Shown: in pieces, positions 39,993 through 49,539 of the stretch
How the letters are laid out: every line of letters starts with the position of its first letter
Position numbering within the stretch: the first letter of the stretch is position 1
NCBI GenBank assembly: GCA_964035575.1
Contig: OZ037933.1
Span: 682,001 to 746,000, forward strand
Length of the DNA stretch: 64,000 nucleotides
Direction of reading: 5' to 3'
Origin: Rhynchopus sp. YZ270_cl-10
Taxonomy: Eukaryota; Euglenozoa; Diplonemea; Diplonemida; Diplonemidae
Position numbers and translations under genes: made by a program
Notes under the pieces: generated by a model
Databases searched by the model: none
The model's input: only the letters and a program-made list of their open reading frames with translations
Told to the model about the DNA's origin: nothing

Positions 39993-40101
39993 CCACCCAC
40001 TTTTCTCTGAACAGAACCTTCAAGGTGAAGGGCGAGGCATGGGTTCTCGCAAACTGCTGGGTGATGACAATTATTTTTTGCGCAAAAGCCGTGCTAGGTG
40101 A
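39762..40101 (+). CDS. Candidate last two exons of an unknown gene
   Basis: A protein-like frame (FDVPTGVQGCWSRGAEGC, then TEYRPWEGVFHIYVFGKQ) reaches CAG/GT at 39926-39928. After an 88-nt gap, a textbook acceptor (TTTTCTCTGAACAG, ending 40014) opens in the matching phase onto NLQGEGRGMGSRKLLGDDNY and a stop at 40099-40101. The phase match and acceptor quality are the evidence; there is no start, no recognised domain and no support for upstream exons. Bases 38869-39545 show G-rich tracts and no clear gene. Confidence 0.25.
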
Positions 40102-40161
40102 CCACCCCATTCTTCTTTACCATTATGTGGCCCGAAACCCGGTTTTTGGGGTACATTAGAA

Positions 40162-41355
40162 CATAGCTGGTAAGCTAACAAGAATAGGCTAATATTAGCC
40201 TTCGGGAAAATCCCAGATTTTATTAGCTTTTATTAGCCTATATTAGCTTGGAAAATAAATTATTAGCCTGTAAAGAGCCCATATTAGCCTATTATAAGAG
40301 TCTTATAATAGGCTAATAGAGGGCTAATAGCCTATTATGTGCCATCTTAGACGTAGAGAGGGCCGGCACGAAACCAAGAGCACATGATGCACAAGCCCTC
40401 CTCTACATCCCACAACTCCTCATCTTGGGGAGAAGTCGACTCACGGGATAGCTAAACCAAATTTGCCTTCCCGGATCGACAACATCTTCGCGGTAGGCCA
40501 AACCCAAGAACAGTGCATGTGTCGTTCCGGCAGTTCCTGTAGTGGTGCAAAGTTGTGGGGGTGGAACCGTACTGAGGAGTGCCTCTGTAACATTTCCGAG
40601 CTCTGGGCATGGAATTTATGATAGGTACCGAACCCCAATACCGCATGGATCCAAAGTGGGTGGACAAATCCCGCGAGCCGTTTACGTTAGAATGCTGTGC
40701 TGTCTGGCGTCTACACAGAGAGGGTGCTGTACCACATATTTGGGAGTGTGTTGTGACAGACGTTTTGCTGTCGGGGACGACTGTACACACTCCGACGTAC
40801 CCTCCTCCTCATCAGCGACGTGGCGCGGCGCATCGACTCGGCCTACGAATGGGACGACCTCGTGGACATTCCCCAACTGGTGAGACTTGAGCTGGCGTAC
40901 CAACAACAGGTCATTCGGAAGAACGTCTGGATCCCACGGAAGGAACCCACCGCCATTGGTCCGATGCTGTCTTGGAGGGGACCCCTGAAATGGTGTGCCA
41001 CCGCGCAGCAATCGGCATTGTCCTCCTTGCGATCACATACACAGATATAGCGCACACTCACTCACGTTCATCAGTGAAAAACACAAACCTTTTGCGGTGC
41101 GATAAATAAGCCGGAAAGCAAGGAAATAAGTTGTGTTGTGTCTGTAACGGAGTTGGCCTTAAATTTTGGATTTTTCGGATTTGTTTAACGGGTTAAGCCA
41201 GCTACCACTGCACCACCAGTGGTAGCTGGGAAGGGACTAGAATAGGCTAATAAAATATTAGCCTATTCCAGTTTTATTAGCCTATTCTAAAAGGCTTAAA
41301 TAGGCTAATAATTTAGGCTAATATCCTATTAGGCTTTATTAGCTTACCAGCTATG
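40162..41355. mobile_element. DNA transposon with CATAGCTGG TIR and TTAGAA duplication
   Basis: It starts CATAGCTGGTAAGCTAA and ends with the complement TTAGCTTACCAGCTATG. TTAGAA flanks both sides (40156-40161 and 41356-41361), a 6-bp target duplication; TAGA with a one-base-longer TIR is an equally exact reading. The subterminal DNA is dense in AATAGGCTAATA words. The middle carries the protein-like stretch listed separately. A second, truncated copy is at 5608-6447. The superfamily is not recognised. The right end lies only 104 bp before the DGAT2 start codon. Confidence 0.8.
40609..41047 (+). pseudogene. Unrecognised coding remnant inside the CATAGCTGG element
   Basis: Two frames look like protein. 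The first reads MEFMIGTEPQYRMDPKWVDK and on to ECVVTDVLLSGTT (about 40609-40790). The second reads TLLLISDVARRIDSAYEWDD and on to LAYQQQVIRKNVWI and IGPMLSWRGPLKW (about 40800-41000). The same pair, in the same relation, is found in the 5.6-6.4 kb copy, so the break is shared and could be an intron rather than damage. I do not recognise the family; a fragment of a transposase is the obvious guess. Confidence 0.35.
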
Positions 41356-41464
41356 TTAGAAGTACATTTTTTTTTTTTTTTGACTTATTTTTTGGGCGGG
41401 CCACACCAATTAAACAAAACAAAACACCGAACCAACCCAGAGAACACAACACCCCCCTTCCGCC

Positions 41465-42991
41465 ATGAGCACCCTTCGGCAACGTAAGGGCAAGGAGGCA
41501 GGCTCGGTCGACACTTCCCCTGAGGCAGCGCAGTACACACCAGGGTCGCCTACTGAACGCGACCTGAACCCGAGAACCTGGATGGAGCGGTTGGACCAGT
41601 TTCTTGAGACCGCACCCGACCCTCAGGGAGACCGCATCAGAAAGCACGAGGCCGACCTGGACATCAATACCAATGCGGAGCTTGAAGCCCAGATCGCACT
41701 TTTGCAAAAAACACTGGACACCAGGAAGGCACGCGACGCAGAGAACACCGAGGGGATCCAGGTAGAACTGGCTCACGTCCGCCAGCAGGTTGAACTGAAC
41801 AAGGCTATTCCTCTGTCGCTCGCACATTTGGAAATCTACCGTTCCTATCTGGGGCGCGTCTCGAGCGACAACGAGGAGATCCAAGCAGAGGTGGCGGCTC
41901 TCACCGAGGCTGTGGAGGCTCTTTTGGCAGAACACCCACAGCGGCTGATCCCACGCTCCGGGGACGCTAACGAGAGCACCGGGTCCTCCTCGATTCTCAA
42001 CGTCCCCATCGGCCGCCGCAGGCAGATGCTGGCTGCGTTCATTCTCTGCTTCTTCACAGGGCTGATGATGGTCTTTGTCTCCTTCACGTTGCTGTTCTAC
42101 TTTGTCCCGGTCTTCATGCTGGGATGCTCCTCTATTTACTACGGCTACGTATACTTCGATACCCACATCCGTCCACGCCCTTGGGCTGGGGAAGGTGCAA
42201 GGATGTGGCCTGCCTACCGTCGAGGACCGGTTTTCAAATACTTTGTGGAATACTTCCCAATCCGCGTTGCCGTAGAAGAGCCGAAGAACCTCCCAGACGA
42301 CAACAACTACCTGATGTGCCTCCACCCCCATGGGGTACAATGCGCATCCGTCTTCGGTCTTCTCACAGACCCTGCTACTACAAAACTGCTTCCAGGGTTG
42401 TCCATCACCGCGCAAACCTTGCCAATGAACTTCTGGATGCCGGTTATGCGTGAACACTGCATTGCAACCGGAGTGGGCAATGCTTCACGCGATTCCATTG
42501 TACAGTGCATTACACATAAGAAGGGTGCCTCCACGGTGTTGGTGGTAGGGGGAGCGAAGGAAGCGCTGTACGCAGCGCCTCATACGAATAAGATTGCGTT
42601 GAAGGATCGGATGGGGTTTGTCAAGCTTGCGATCAAAACCGGGGCACAGCTGGTACCGATCTACGCGTATGGCGAGAATTCGCTGTACGAAAACCTCAGC
42701 AAGGACCGCCCCAACCTGATGGCGTGGCAAAGAAAGATGCAAAAGCTTCTGACCTTCGCGCCGCTCCTCGTCGCAGGGAGGGGGGTGTTCAGCTACTCTG
42801 GTGGGGTGCTGCCACATAGGAGGCCCATCACGCTGGTCATCGGCTCCCCCATCAAGACCACAAAGAACGAAAACCCCACCCAAGAGGAGATCGAAGCGGT
42901 CCACACCAAGTACATCGCGGAGCTGACCGCATTGTTTAACAGATACCGCAACATTTATGACCCTCGTTGCGAGGATCTGATGCTTGTCTGA
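41465..42991 (+). CDS. DGAT2: Diacylglycerol acyltransferase type 2 (DGAT2-like)
   Basis: 508 residues. DGAT2 enzymes join acyl-CoA to diacylglycerol at the ER to make triacylglycerol. The catalytic HPHG motif is at 287-290, followed by the family blocks VVGGAKEALYA (360-370), RMGFVKLAIKTGAQLVPIYA with GEN (382-404) and PITLVIGSPI (454-463), ending in a family-like helix (YIAELTALFNRYR). Hydrophobic residues ~188-226 form the usual membrane hairpin. The first ~185 residues are an unusual hydrophilic extension with probable coiled coil (about 70-155). The related monoacylglycerol or wax-ester enzymes cannot be ruled out. A T-run and CCCAG at 41366-41442 precede the ATG, possibly an acceptor. 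Confidence 0.9.
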   Translation: MSTLRQRKGKEAGSVDTSPEAAQYTPGSPTERDLNPRTWMERLDQFLETAPDPQGDRIRKHEADLDINTNAELEAQIALLQKTLDTRKARDAENTEGIQVELAHVRQQVELNKAIPLSLAHLEIYRSYLGRVSSDNEEIQAEVAALTEAVEALLAEHPQRLIPRSGDANESTGSSSILNVPIGRRRQMLAAFILCFFTGLMMVFVSFTLLFYFVPVFMLGCSSIYYGYVYFDTHIRPRPWAGEGARMWPAYRRGPVFKYFVEYFPIRVAVEEPKNLPDDNNYLMCLHPHGVQCASVFGLLTDPATTKLLPGLSITAQTLPMNFWMPVMREHCIATGVGNASRDSIVQCITHKKGASTVLVVGGAKEALYAAPHTNKIALKDRMGFVKLAIKTGAQLVPIYAYGENSLYENLSKDRPNLMAWQRKMQKLLTFAPLLVAGRGVFSYSGGVLPHRRPITLVIGSPIKTTKNENPTQEEIEAVHTKYIAELTALFNRYRNIYDPRCEDLMLV

Positions 42992-43720
42992 GAGAGATAA
43001 AGAGGGGGAGGATGAGGGGGATGAGGGGGGTGAGGGGGGGATGGGGGATAAACGTACAGCATAATGTGAAATTGTGAGTTGGGGGAGGGTAGTGGGGAAG
43101 CATGTCCTGTGGGGTGGGTGGGGGAAGGACAGTCTGGCCGTGGCTTTTGGACAGTATCTTATTGTTGTTTTTTTATTTTATTTTTTAGCCGAGCAAGGCA
43201 TTGCGTCCCCCCTCCCAATGTCATCTGGAAACTTCTTTGAGCAACAAGGTGGCTAAGCGTGAGAAGCTTAGGATCATCTTACAAACTTTTCTTTTCTTCT
43301 TTGTAACACGACAGAAAAAAACAACACCACCCCCTCCCCCAAACCACCATTGCACGAAGCTGATTTTTATTGGCCTGCAAATGGTTCATTTTTTCCCTTT
43401 TTTTTTTTATTCCTACGAAGCTTGCTTTAAGGAGAAATAGTATTACCAGGTACGGCCAAATCATCCCTCAAACAGGAGGATTTTGTGCAATCAACGAAAA
43501 CAACTTTACTTACCTGATCCTATTTTATCCCCCCCTCTTTTGGTGGCGTTTTTTTTTTTTTTTTTGTCGGTACAAAAAGAAACCCAAAACAAAACAAATA
43601 CAAAAAAAAAAAAAAAGACATTTTATATACCTGCGGAGAACCAGTGCCCTGCGTCCACCTATGTACGGTGAGGCGTTTTGCACCTTTTTTTTTCCCCTTC
43701 AAACTCCTCCTTTATCTTTT
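42992..43720 (+). other. Gene-free, T-rich, with modular repeats
   Basis: Holds the GGTGACTAAGCAC-type module (43249-43294), a ~115-bp block at 43410-43530 present inverted at 47590-47700, and the GTGAGGCGTTTTGCACCT module at 43648-43690. G-rich text follows the DGAT2 stop. No ORF is credible. Confidence 0.75.
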
Positions 43721-43826
43721 ACCGTATTCGTACAAAATAATCGACCGTAATAGTGTTCCTGACCTTTTCAGGATTTTTTCTGGAAGTTCGACCTGTTTTA
43801 CGGTCAATATTTTTTGTACGAATACG
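43721..43826. mobile_element. Small TIR element (CCGTATTCGTAC)
   Basis: ACCGTATTCGTACAAAA with ATCGACCGTAA faces its complement TTACGGTCAAT with TTTTGTACGAATACGG across ~50 bp. No target duplication is seen. Probably a MITE or foldback. Bases 43827-44548 hold A- and T-runs and no gene. Confidence 0.7.
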
Positions 43827-44034
43827 GCATATGCGTGCGGTGCCTTTCTTTTTTGCCCGCCACACATATTTCGTCCCCCCTCCCATACCCCACCCCCCTT
43901 CTTTCCCTTCTGCATCATTCCCCCACTGCTGCACGACAGAGGCTATGTCCGAGGTCCTACTAGCGAAAAAAACTACCACTCTGTAACGACTAGTTTGCTC
44001 ACTTTCTATTAATGATAACGTAAATTTAGTCGGG

Positions 44035-44067
<33 letters not shown>

Positions 44068-44556
44068 ACTTGGTCGTTTTGGGCTAGTGGCACTACTAGT
44101 GGTCGTGTCGTGTATTTTTCCTCCTTTCCCCCCCCGCCCGCCCCTGTGACATCCAGACCAGGGCTTTTTTTTTTCCAACGTTGTCTCCTCAGCTAAACCT
44201 GTCGTACGTTGCTCTGTGTAAGAGAGATTTTTGACCCACCATTGAAGATAGTTTAATGTGGGATCGTGCGTTCGTAATCATAAAGCAATATACTAAAAGA
44301 ACTTGGCGTACAAATAAGGTGGGTTTGAGATGGTTTTTTTTGGTAATTTGGCCCCCCCTTTTTTTTTGGCCGTCAAATATAGATGACTGTATGTTGAACA
44401 AAATGCAGCTCTCTGTTTATTTATTGTATTTTATGGGAAAAATTCACCAGAGATTAAATGCAGCTTGCTACTGTTGACCTATTACCCCACCGTCACCACC
44501 GTTCTAAGTAAAAAAAAATAGTGGAGCACACTCTAGGGTGGCTACACCAATACAAC

Positions 44557-45190
44557 CAGGGTATTAGGGTGGTTAAAAAAACTGGTTTTCAAAACCAGTT
44601 TTTCCAAAAACTGGTTTTCAAAAAAAAAAAAAAAACAGAGAAATCTGGAGGGGAAAAAAAACCGACACTTTTCACCAGGCCTTTCTGTAAATGCCGTCCC
44701 CAGATTAGGGCGGACTCGATTTTTTTCCCCGCATTTTTTCCCCGCCTGGTAGAACCGTGGTTGAACCACGGGAGTGCCTTTGGGAAATGGCTGTTCCTTG
44801 AATTTTTTTTGCCTGCGGCGCCATTTTTCATTTTTTGCTCCGTAAAAAGGGTTCGTTTGAGTGGCTCTGTGGTGTAAAAAGCTAGATTTTTACACCGTAC
44901 CCTCAAAAAATTTTCGCCTGCGGCGCCATTTTATATTATTTTTTTGCTCCGCAAAAAAAAATGCAGTCCCTATGTTCCCAATGTCTACCCTGGGTCAGCA
45001 GCGCCGAAAAATATTTTGAAATCGGATTCCTGGATAAGACACTGACCCCACCCCCGAAAAACTCGAAAGGGGTGACTGTGTCCGTCAACGGTGGAGGTTT
45101 TCGCCAGAAACACTAGTTTTTGCCGCCCAGGAGAGAAAACCAGAAAAACCAGTTTTTTCCGGGATTTTGGATTTTCACCCTAATACCCTG
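44557..45190. mobile_element. hAT-like non-autonomous element with perfect 8-bp duplication
   Basis: The TIR CAGGGTATTAGGGTG (15 bp exact) lies at 44557 and inverted at 45190. AATACAAC flanks both sides (44549-44556, 45191-45198). CAGGG ends and an 8-bp duplication define a hAT-type insertion. The 634-bp body carries CTGGTTTT/AAAACCAG subterminal palindromes and two GCCTGCGGCGCCATTTT blocks (44812-44830 and 44922-44940) that are shared, inverted, with 8590-8740 in the other hAT-like element. No ORF. Confidence 0.88.
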
Positions 45191-45198
45191 AATACAAC

Positions 45199-45999
45199 CA
45201 AGTTTTCAAAAAAAAAAAACAAAAACAAAAACTCGCTTTTTTTTCTTCAAAAAAAAGCACAAATAAAGCTGAAGCCGGAGAACCCTCTTCCTCTGGCAAA
45301 GAAAAAAAACAAAAACAAAACAAAATCACGAACAACAGACAGATCACCAACCCCTCCCTCCCTCCCTCCAGGTGTAGCCGTAACTAGGGGGGTCAAAACC
45401 CGCGATCCCCGATCCCCGATCCCCGGCTTAATTTAGGGGGGGGTTTTATGAGGAAAAATCAGGAAAACGGTAAAAAAATGTCAAAAATCTGTTCGTTTGC
45501 ACACTGTGAAAAAAATCGCGACCCACCGCTGAAAGCGCAAGGTGTTAACCTTGTGAGAGCCTGTGAGAGCTCACTGAGAGCTTATGAGGTCCTGTGCTGT
45601 GGTAGCGCACAGTACATAGAGTACACACAGTTCACACCGAAAACACTTGCATTTGCATTTCCGGAATCCGTCCGGCCAGTGGTGGGGTCAATTTGCCGAA
45701 ATGGACAAGTTCTCGTTTTTGGTCAATTTCCGCACACAGTATACACAGTATACACTGGGGATTGTTCGGGTGCCTATATTTTTTTGGCCCAACCCCCACG
45801 CAAGAAAGCAGGGTATTTTTCCACCCCCAGAAAATGTCGTTATTGGAAAGATTGGGATCCTCTGAATCCAAATCCGTGTTCCGGCCCAGGATTCAAATTG
45901 ATCCTTAAATCTAATATTGCTAAGGCAGCATTTCCCATGCAGTTTGTTAGGGGGAAAATCTGGGAATTTTGGCCCGGGGATCGATCCCCGACTTATGGC
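45199..45999. other. Gene-free, with inverted GACCCCACCAC repeat
   Basis: A-rich to 45330 and GATCCCC repeats at 45400-45425. Bases 45640-45727 are a minus-oriented copy of the GACCCCACCAC repeat, ending in a short TATACACAG array (45735-45755), as at 10240. An open frame spans 45448-46017 but is explained by these repeats. Confidence 0.7.
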
Positions 46000-46232
46000 T
46001 ACACGACGGTGAAGTAACGGGTGTTACAAGTGGAGTTACAAGTGAGTTACATGTAACTTTTGTTACATGTAACTCACTTGTAACTCACTTGTAACTCACT
46101 TGTAACCCACCAGTTACAACCTGATTTTGCCTGTAATTCATGTATCCCACTTGTAACTCACTTGTAACGGTTTTTCACTTGTAACGTTACATGTAACTTC
46201 ACTTGTAATGTACTATACTTCACCGTCGTGTA
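46000..46232. mobile_element. TA-flanked MITE, CACGACG family
   Basis: The TIRs CACGACGGTGAAG and CTTCACCGTCGTG are flanked by TA. The inside is a chain of GTTACAAGTGAG words in both orientations. A lone half-end (CTTCACCGTCGTGTACACC) follows at about 46301-46320, and another half-end without the TA is at 39313-39328. Confidence 0.85.
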
Positions 46233-46245
46233 CACCTGCCTCCCT

Positions 46246-46246
46246 C

Positions 46247-46280
<34 letters not shown>
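46246..46280. repeat. (TC)n microsatellite
   Basis: About 15 TC dinucleotides upstream of the U2AF65-like gene. It could serve as a polypyrimidine tract, followed by AG at 46279-46280. Confidence 0.9.
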
Positions 46281-46283
<3 letters not shown>

Positions 46284-46526
46284 TAAAATTTTGATCTCCC
46301 TTCACCGTCGTGTACACCCTTGACGGAATCCCCACTGAGGTCCACCAGGTGCACCTAAGACTGAAGTGCCACAGACTAATGCAATTCTATCAACCCTAGA
46401 AACTCCGTTTCTCCCCCCCCCCTCCTCCTCCTCTTCCCCCCTCTCGAATGACTTCACAGTCTACACCACTAATAAACAGAGCACACAACACTTTCGATAA
46501 TAATTTTTCAAACTCTCCCCCCGAAA

Positions 46527-47492
46527 ATGAGTCCGTTCAGCATCCTCACCCCAGCTTCCGCTCCGTTGCGTGTTGTTCCAGATGCTTCCCCTGCCCCTTC
46601 CCCTTCCCCTTCCCCTGAGAGAGAAGAGGCTCCTTCAGAGCTGCGGAACACCACCATGCCCCAACATTCCTCCTCCCATCCGGAGGAGGTCGACCCGCTT
46701 GATGTGTTGACACTTTCTTCGAACCAAATAGAGACAGAGGGGGTAAGAGAGGGGAGAGTAATATCACCACCACCGTCACCATCGCCATCACCACCTCCAC
46801 CTCCACAAAATGGACAATCCAAAGAAGAAAGCGAATCAAGAGGGTTGAAACGAAAGCACGAAGGTGGGGTGTCGCAAAAGTACCAGATTTCGCCCCTTCG
46901 TACTGCGCTCTGGGAGGAGGTGAATTGTAGGCGGCTGGTTGCGGGAGGGGTTGCGCCGGTTGCATCGAAGACAGCTGCGGTGAAGCTGTCGTGTGAGATC
47001 CGTAATGCCATCAAGGATATGGTCGAGAACGACGCACTGTCTTCAGTAGCGTATGTTCAGGTGGAGGAGCATTCGCGCCGTTGTTTTGTTGATATGAACA
47101 CTCCCATGGCAGCAGCGAAGATGATTGGGAAGGAGGTAATAGTGCACGGTGAAGCATTGACGTTGGGCAGACCAAATTCGTATGACCCATTTTCTCCTCA
47201 TATGCTTCGACCTCAAATTGAGCTGAAAACTGCAAAGGCGTGTCGCCATGTTCTCTTCTGTGGCGGGTTAAATGGCTGCATGCATTTGTGCGAAGCGCAG
47301 CTTGCGAGTGTGTTCTGCATCCCAGGCGAGGTTGTCGCAGTGGAACGCCCCAAAGACGGGAACGGCTACCAACGCTACTGTTTCCTCCAGTATCGTACCA
47401 AGGAGCAGGCGGAAATGGCGATAAGTCTCTTTCACGGCAACCCTTACGGACCAAAAGGGGAGTACACCCTCAGGATGCACTTCAGAAGCTGA
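46527..47492 (+). CDS. U2AF2: U2AF65-like splicing factor (two RRMs)
   Basis: 321 residues. U2AF large subunits bind the polypyrimidine tract at 3' splice sites. The linker word GRPNSYDPF (214-222) matches the RRPHDYQP hallmark after RRM1 of U2AF65. Residues ~134-215 follow the RRM1 pattern (RRLVAGGVAP, then CFVDMNTPMAAAKMIGKEVI) and ~239-319 form RRM2 (RHVLFCGGLN, then YCFLQYRTKEQAEMAISLFH). RNP motifs are weakly kept, so it is divergent. The first ~100 residues are Pro/Ser/Glu-rich instead of the usual RS domain, and the third (UHM) domain is absent because the frame stops right after RRM2. Another RRM protein is the alternative. Confidence 0.68.
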   Translation: MSPFSILTPASAPLRVVPDASPAPSPSPSPEREEAPSELRNTTMPQHSSSHPEEVDPLDVLTLSSNQIETEGVREGRVISPPPSPSPSPPPPPQNGQSKEESESRGLKRKHEGGVSQKYQISPLRTALWEEVNCRRLVAGGVAPVASKTAAVKLSCEIRNAIKDMVENDALSSVAYVQVEEHSRRCFVDMNTPMAAAKMIGKEVIVHGEALTLGRPNSYDPFSPHMLRPQIELKTAKACRHVLFCGGLNGCMHLCEAQLASVFCIPGEVVAVERPKDGNGYQRYCFLQYRTKEQAEMAISLFHGNPYGPKGEYTLRMHFRS

Positions 47493-48322
47493 GAGGGAGA
47501 GGTGAAAGGGGGTGGTGTGTTGATGCATATTCTTATAACTTCACGAGAAATCACCTTGCCAAAAAAAAAAAAAAATAGTAGGAGCGGGGTAGGTAAGTAA
47601 AAGTTGTTTTCGTTGATTTTGCACAATGCTCCTATTTGAGGGATGATTTGGCGACCGTACCTGGTAAATACTATTTCTCCTTTAAAGCAAGCTTTGGAAT
47701 AAAACAAAAAATAGCACTGAATTTGGCGTCGTTTTGCTTTGTTTTTTGGACGACAACCAATATTTGGAGATAAGTATCCTAACCTTTTTGACATTGGGTG
47801 TAGAACCCACCTCTCTTTTGGTAGGTGATTTGTCGATGAAACAAAACAAGAGAAAAAAAAAAACCTCCCTCTGGTGCTCCGGGAGGGGGTCGATATTGAC
47901 AGATCGCTGAGTAGTTTGTTGACCGATTTCCGAAAAAGCACCACCCTCTTTTATATTATGCGGCAGTTACACTAACCCCCAACGCGTTATATCAAAAAAG
48001 AATTTAAAAAAAAGTTATTTTTTTTGTTGCATTTTTTTTCCAATCCTCCCCTCCTTCCCGGGTTACACCGACGAAGCAACAAAAAATTTGTCCATAATCC
48101 GTCCGTAGTGTCTCCATTAGCAGGGTAAGACCAGCCTCTGTCTCGTGTTGTCTGAACACCTCCCCCCTCCTTCTTCGCAATACAAATTTGCTCTCCTAAA
48201 CATCCCCCCCTTTTCCCCGCTTCAGATTTTCAATACACCCCCAAAAAAATCGCACAAAAATAACCGACCAGGACAGCAAGGGTGCGAGGGGTTGCCAATA
48301 CCGTACCCTCTCCCACGTTCAT
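47493..48322 (+). other. Gene-free, with inverted repeat partner of 43.4 kb
   Basis: Bases 47590-47700 are the inverted partner of 43410-43530 (TTTGCACAATGCTCC, then GGTAAATACTATTTCTCC). T-rich and C-rich text at 48000-48250 precedes the next gene. No ORF is supported. Confidence 0.7.
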
Positions 48323-49237
48323 ATGTCATCCACCCCAGCCGGGGTTGTGCCCCCCACAGCAGTCTCGCCGAAGCGACGTGAACGGTGTATGTCTGGGAGG
48401 CTGGCGACGTCTGTTGTCTTGCTTTTTACTGTGTTGCTGCTTCTTGGGATGGTGATGCGTGAGGTGAACAACGATACGACACGGCAACCTGCGCAACAGA
48501 CTCTCGTTGCGATAGCTGTCCCTGAGAACACTGTCGTCACCACCGGAGGTGTTGCGTCACCACAGTACAACTCCCTCGTCTCCCTCTCCTACCCGGAGAT
48601 CGAAGCAGGCAGCACCGACTTCTCCAAACAAGCTAAGCTTCTCAACCTCTTTACCACCGTCTCCGCCTTCCTCAATGAAACCGGCGTGCAGCATTGGCTT
48701 GACTACGGCACCCTCCTCGGCGGGGTTCGCGAACAGCGTTTAATGCTTCACGACCGAGACGTCGATTTTTCTGTTCTCTACGCTGGCTGGGATCAGATTG
48801 TCGCAAACAAAGACAAGCTTGCAACCATAGGCTGCTCTTGGACGGACAACTCCCATAGACATCAAGGCAGAAGAAAGGGCGTAATAACTTGCCCATGGTT
48901 TCACAAGAAGAAGACAGAAGGTGTTGATATATACGGCTGGGAGACGAAGGATGGCGCTATTGTCCCGCCGACACGTGAAATGTGTAAATGGGGATTGAAG
49001 GATCCGACAAAGCCGTGTGGGGTGTGTCCTGTCAAGTTAGATCTGATCTTTCCTTTGAACTGTTCGTCGGTGCTGCATAATGTGCCGGTGTGTTATCCCG
49101 CGAGTCCGACGAAGCATCTGGTCAAAATGTATGGTACACTCGATAAAGACGCAAAGTGTAACAAACGCCGTTGCTGCAAACCAAAAAAGGGCAAAAAGGC
49201 GAAGGAAGAAGAGGAGGGCTTACACAAAAAGGAGTGA
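48323..49237 (+). CDS. LicD/fukutin-like Golgi-type transferase
   Basis: 304 residues, type II membrane topology: a short basic N-terminus, a membrane anchor at about 29-45 (SVVLLFTVLLLLGMV), then a luminal domain. DYGTLLGGVREQ (127-138) followed by DRDVDFSVL (144-152) is the nucleotidyltransferase-fold signature of LicD/fukutin proteins, whose Asp residues bind metal. VDIYGW (201-206) is a second family block. Members transfer phosphocholine, ribitol-phosphate or similar groups to glycans; the donor here is unknown. Several Cys (CPVC region, CNKRRCC) suggest disulphides. The C-terminus is Lys/Glu-rich and may be disordered. ATG 48323 gives a sensible anchor and is chosen. Confidence 0.8.
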   Translation: MSSTPAGVVPPTAVSPKRRERCMSGRLATSVVLLFTVLLLLGMVMREVNNDTTRQPAQQTLVAIAVPENTVVTTGGVASPQYNSLVSLSYPEIEAGSTDFSKQAKLLNLFTTVSAFLNETGVQHWLDYGTLLGGVREQRLMLHDRDVDFSVLYAGWDQIVANKDKLATIGCSWTDNSHRHQGRRKGVITCPWFHKKKTEGVDIYGWETKDGAIVPPTREMCKWGLKDPTKPCGVCPVKLDLIFPLNCSSVLHNVPVCYPASPTKHLVKMYGTLDKDAKCNKRRCCKPKKGKKAKEEEEGLHKKE

Positions 49238-49501
49238 AAAGCTGAGTGATGAGAAGGGTTATTCTCATTGAAGGGGGGTACCCTCAGGGAGGGGGGTGAC
49301 ACTTTGTCAATGACACATGACAAAACACATTTGGCAAAAACAGTTATCGTTTAATGTGTTTGTACTACGGAGTGCTTCATATCATTTGGCAAAGTGTCGT
49401 TGTGTGGATGGTGTTCTGATGTATAAAGCTGGTTGCGAACAGTTCCATCAAAGCACAGCAGCCAGTTGCCTTGGAGGGAATGGGGGGGGGAGGGTGGTGT
49501 T

Positions 49502-49532
49502 GAACAGCGGTTTTGTGTATACACAAAACCGC
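49502..49532. repeat. Short perfect palindrome
   Basis: AGCGGTTTTGTGTA faces its complement TACACAAAACCGCT with no real loop. It could be a foldback or a transcript-end hairpin ~270 bp after the LicD-like stop, but nothing else supports a terminator. Confidence 0.5.
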
Positions 49533-49539
49533 TATATAT

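Noticed and set aside
45448-46017. ORF of 189 codons
   Set aside because: It spans a copy of the GACCCCACCAC repeat, a TATACACAG array and the edge of a MITE.
46508-47014. Minus-strand ORF of 168 codons opposite the U2AF65-like gene
   Set aside because: It is antisense to the Pro/Ser/Glu-rich part of the better-supported + strand gene and has no motif of its own.
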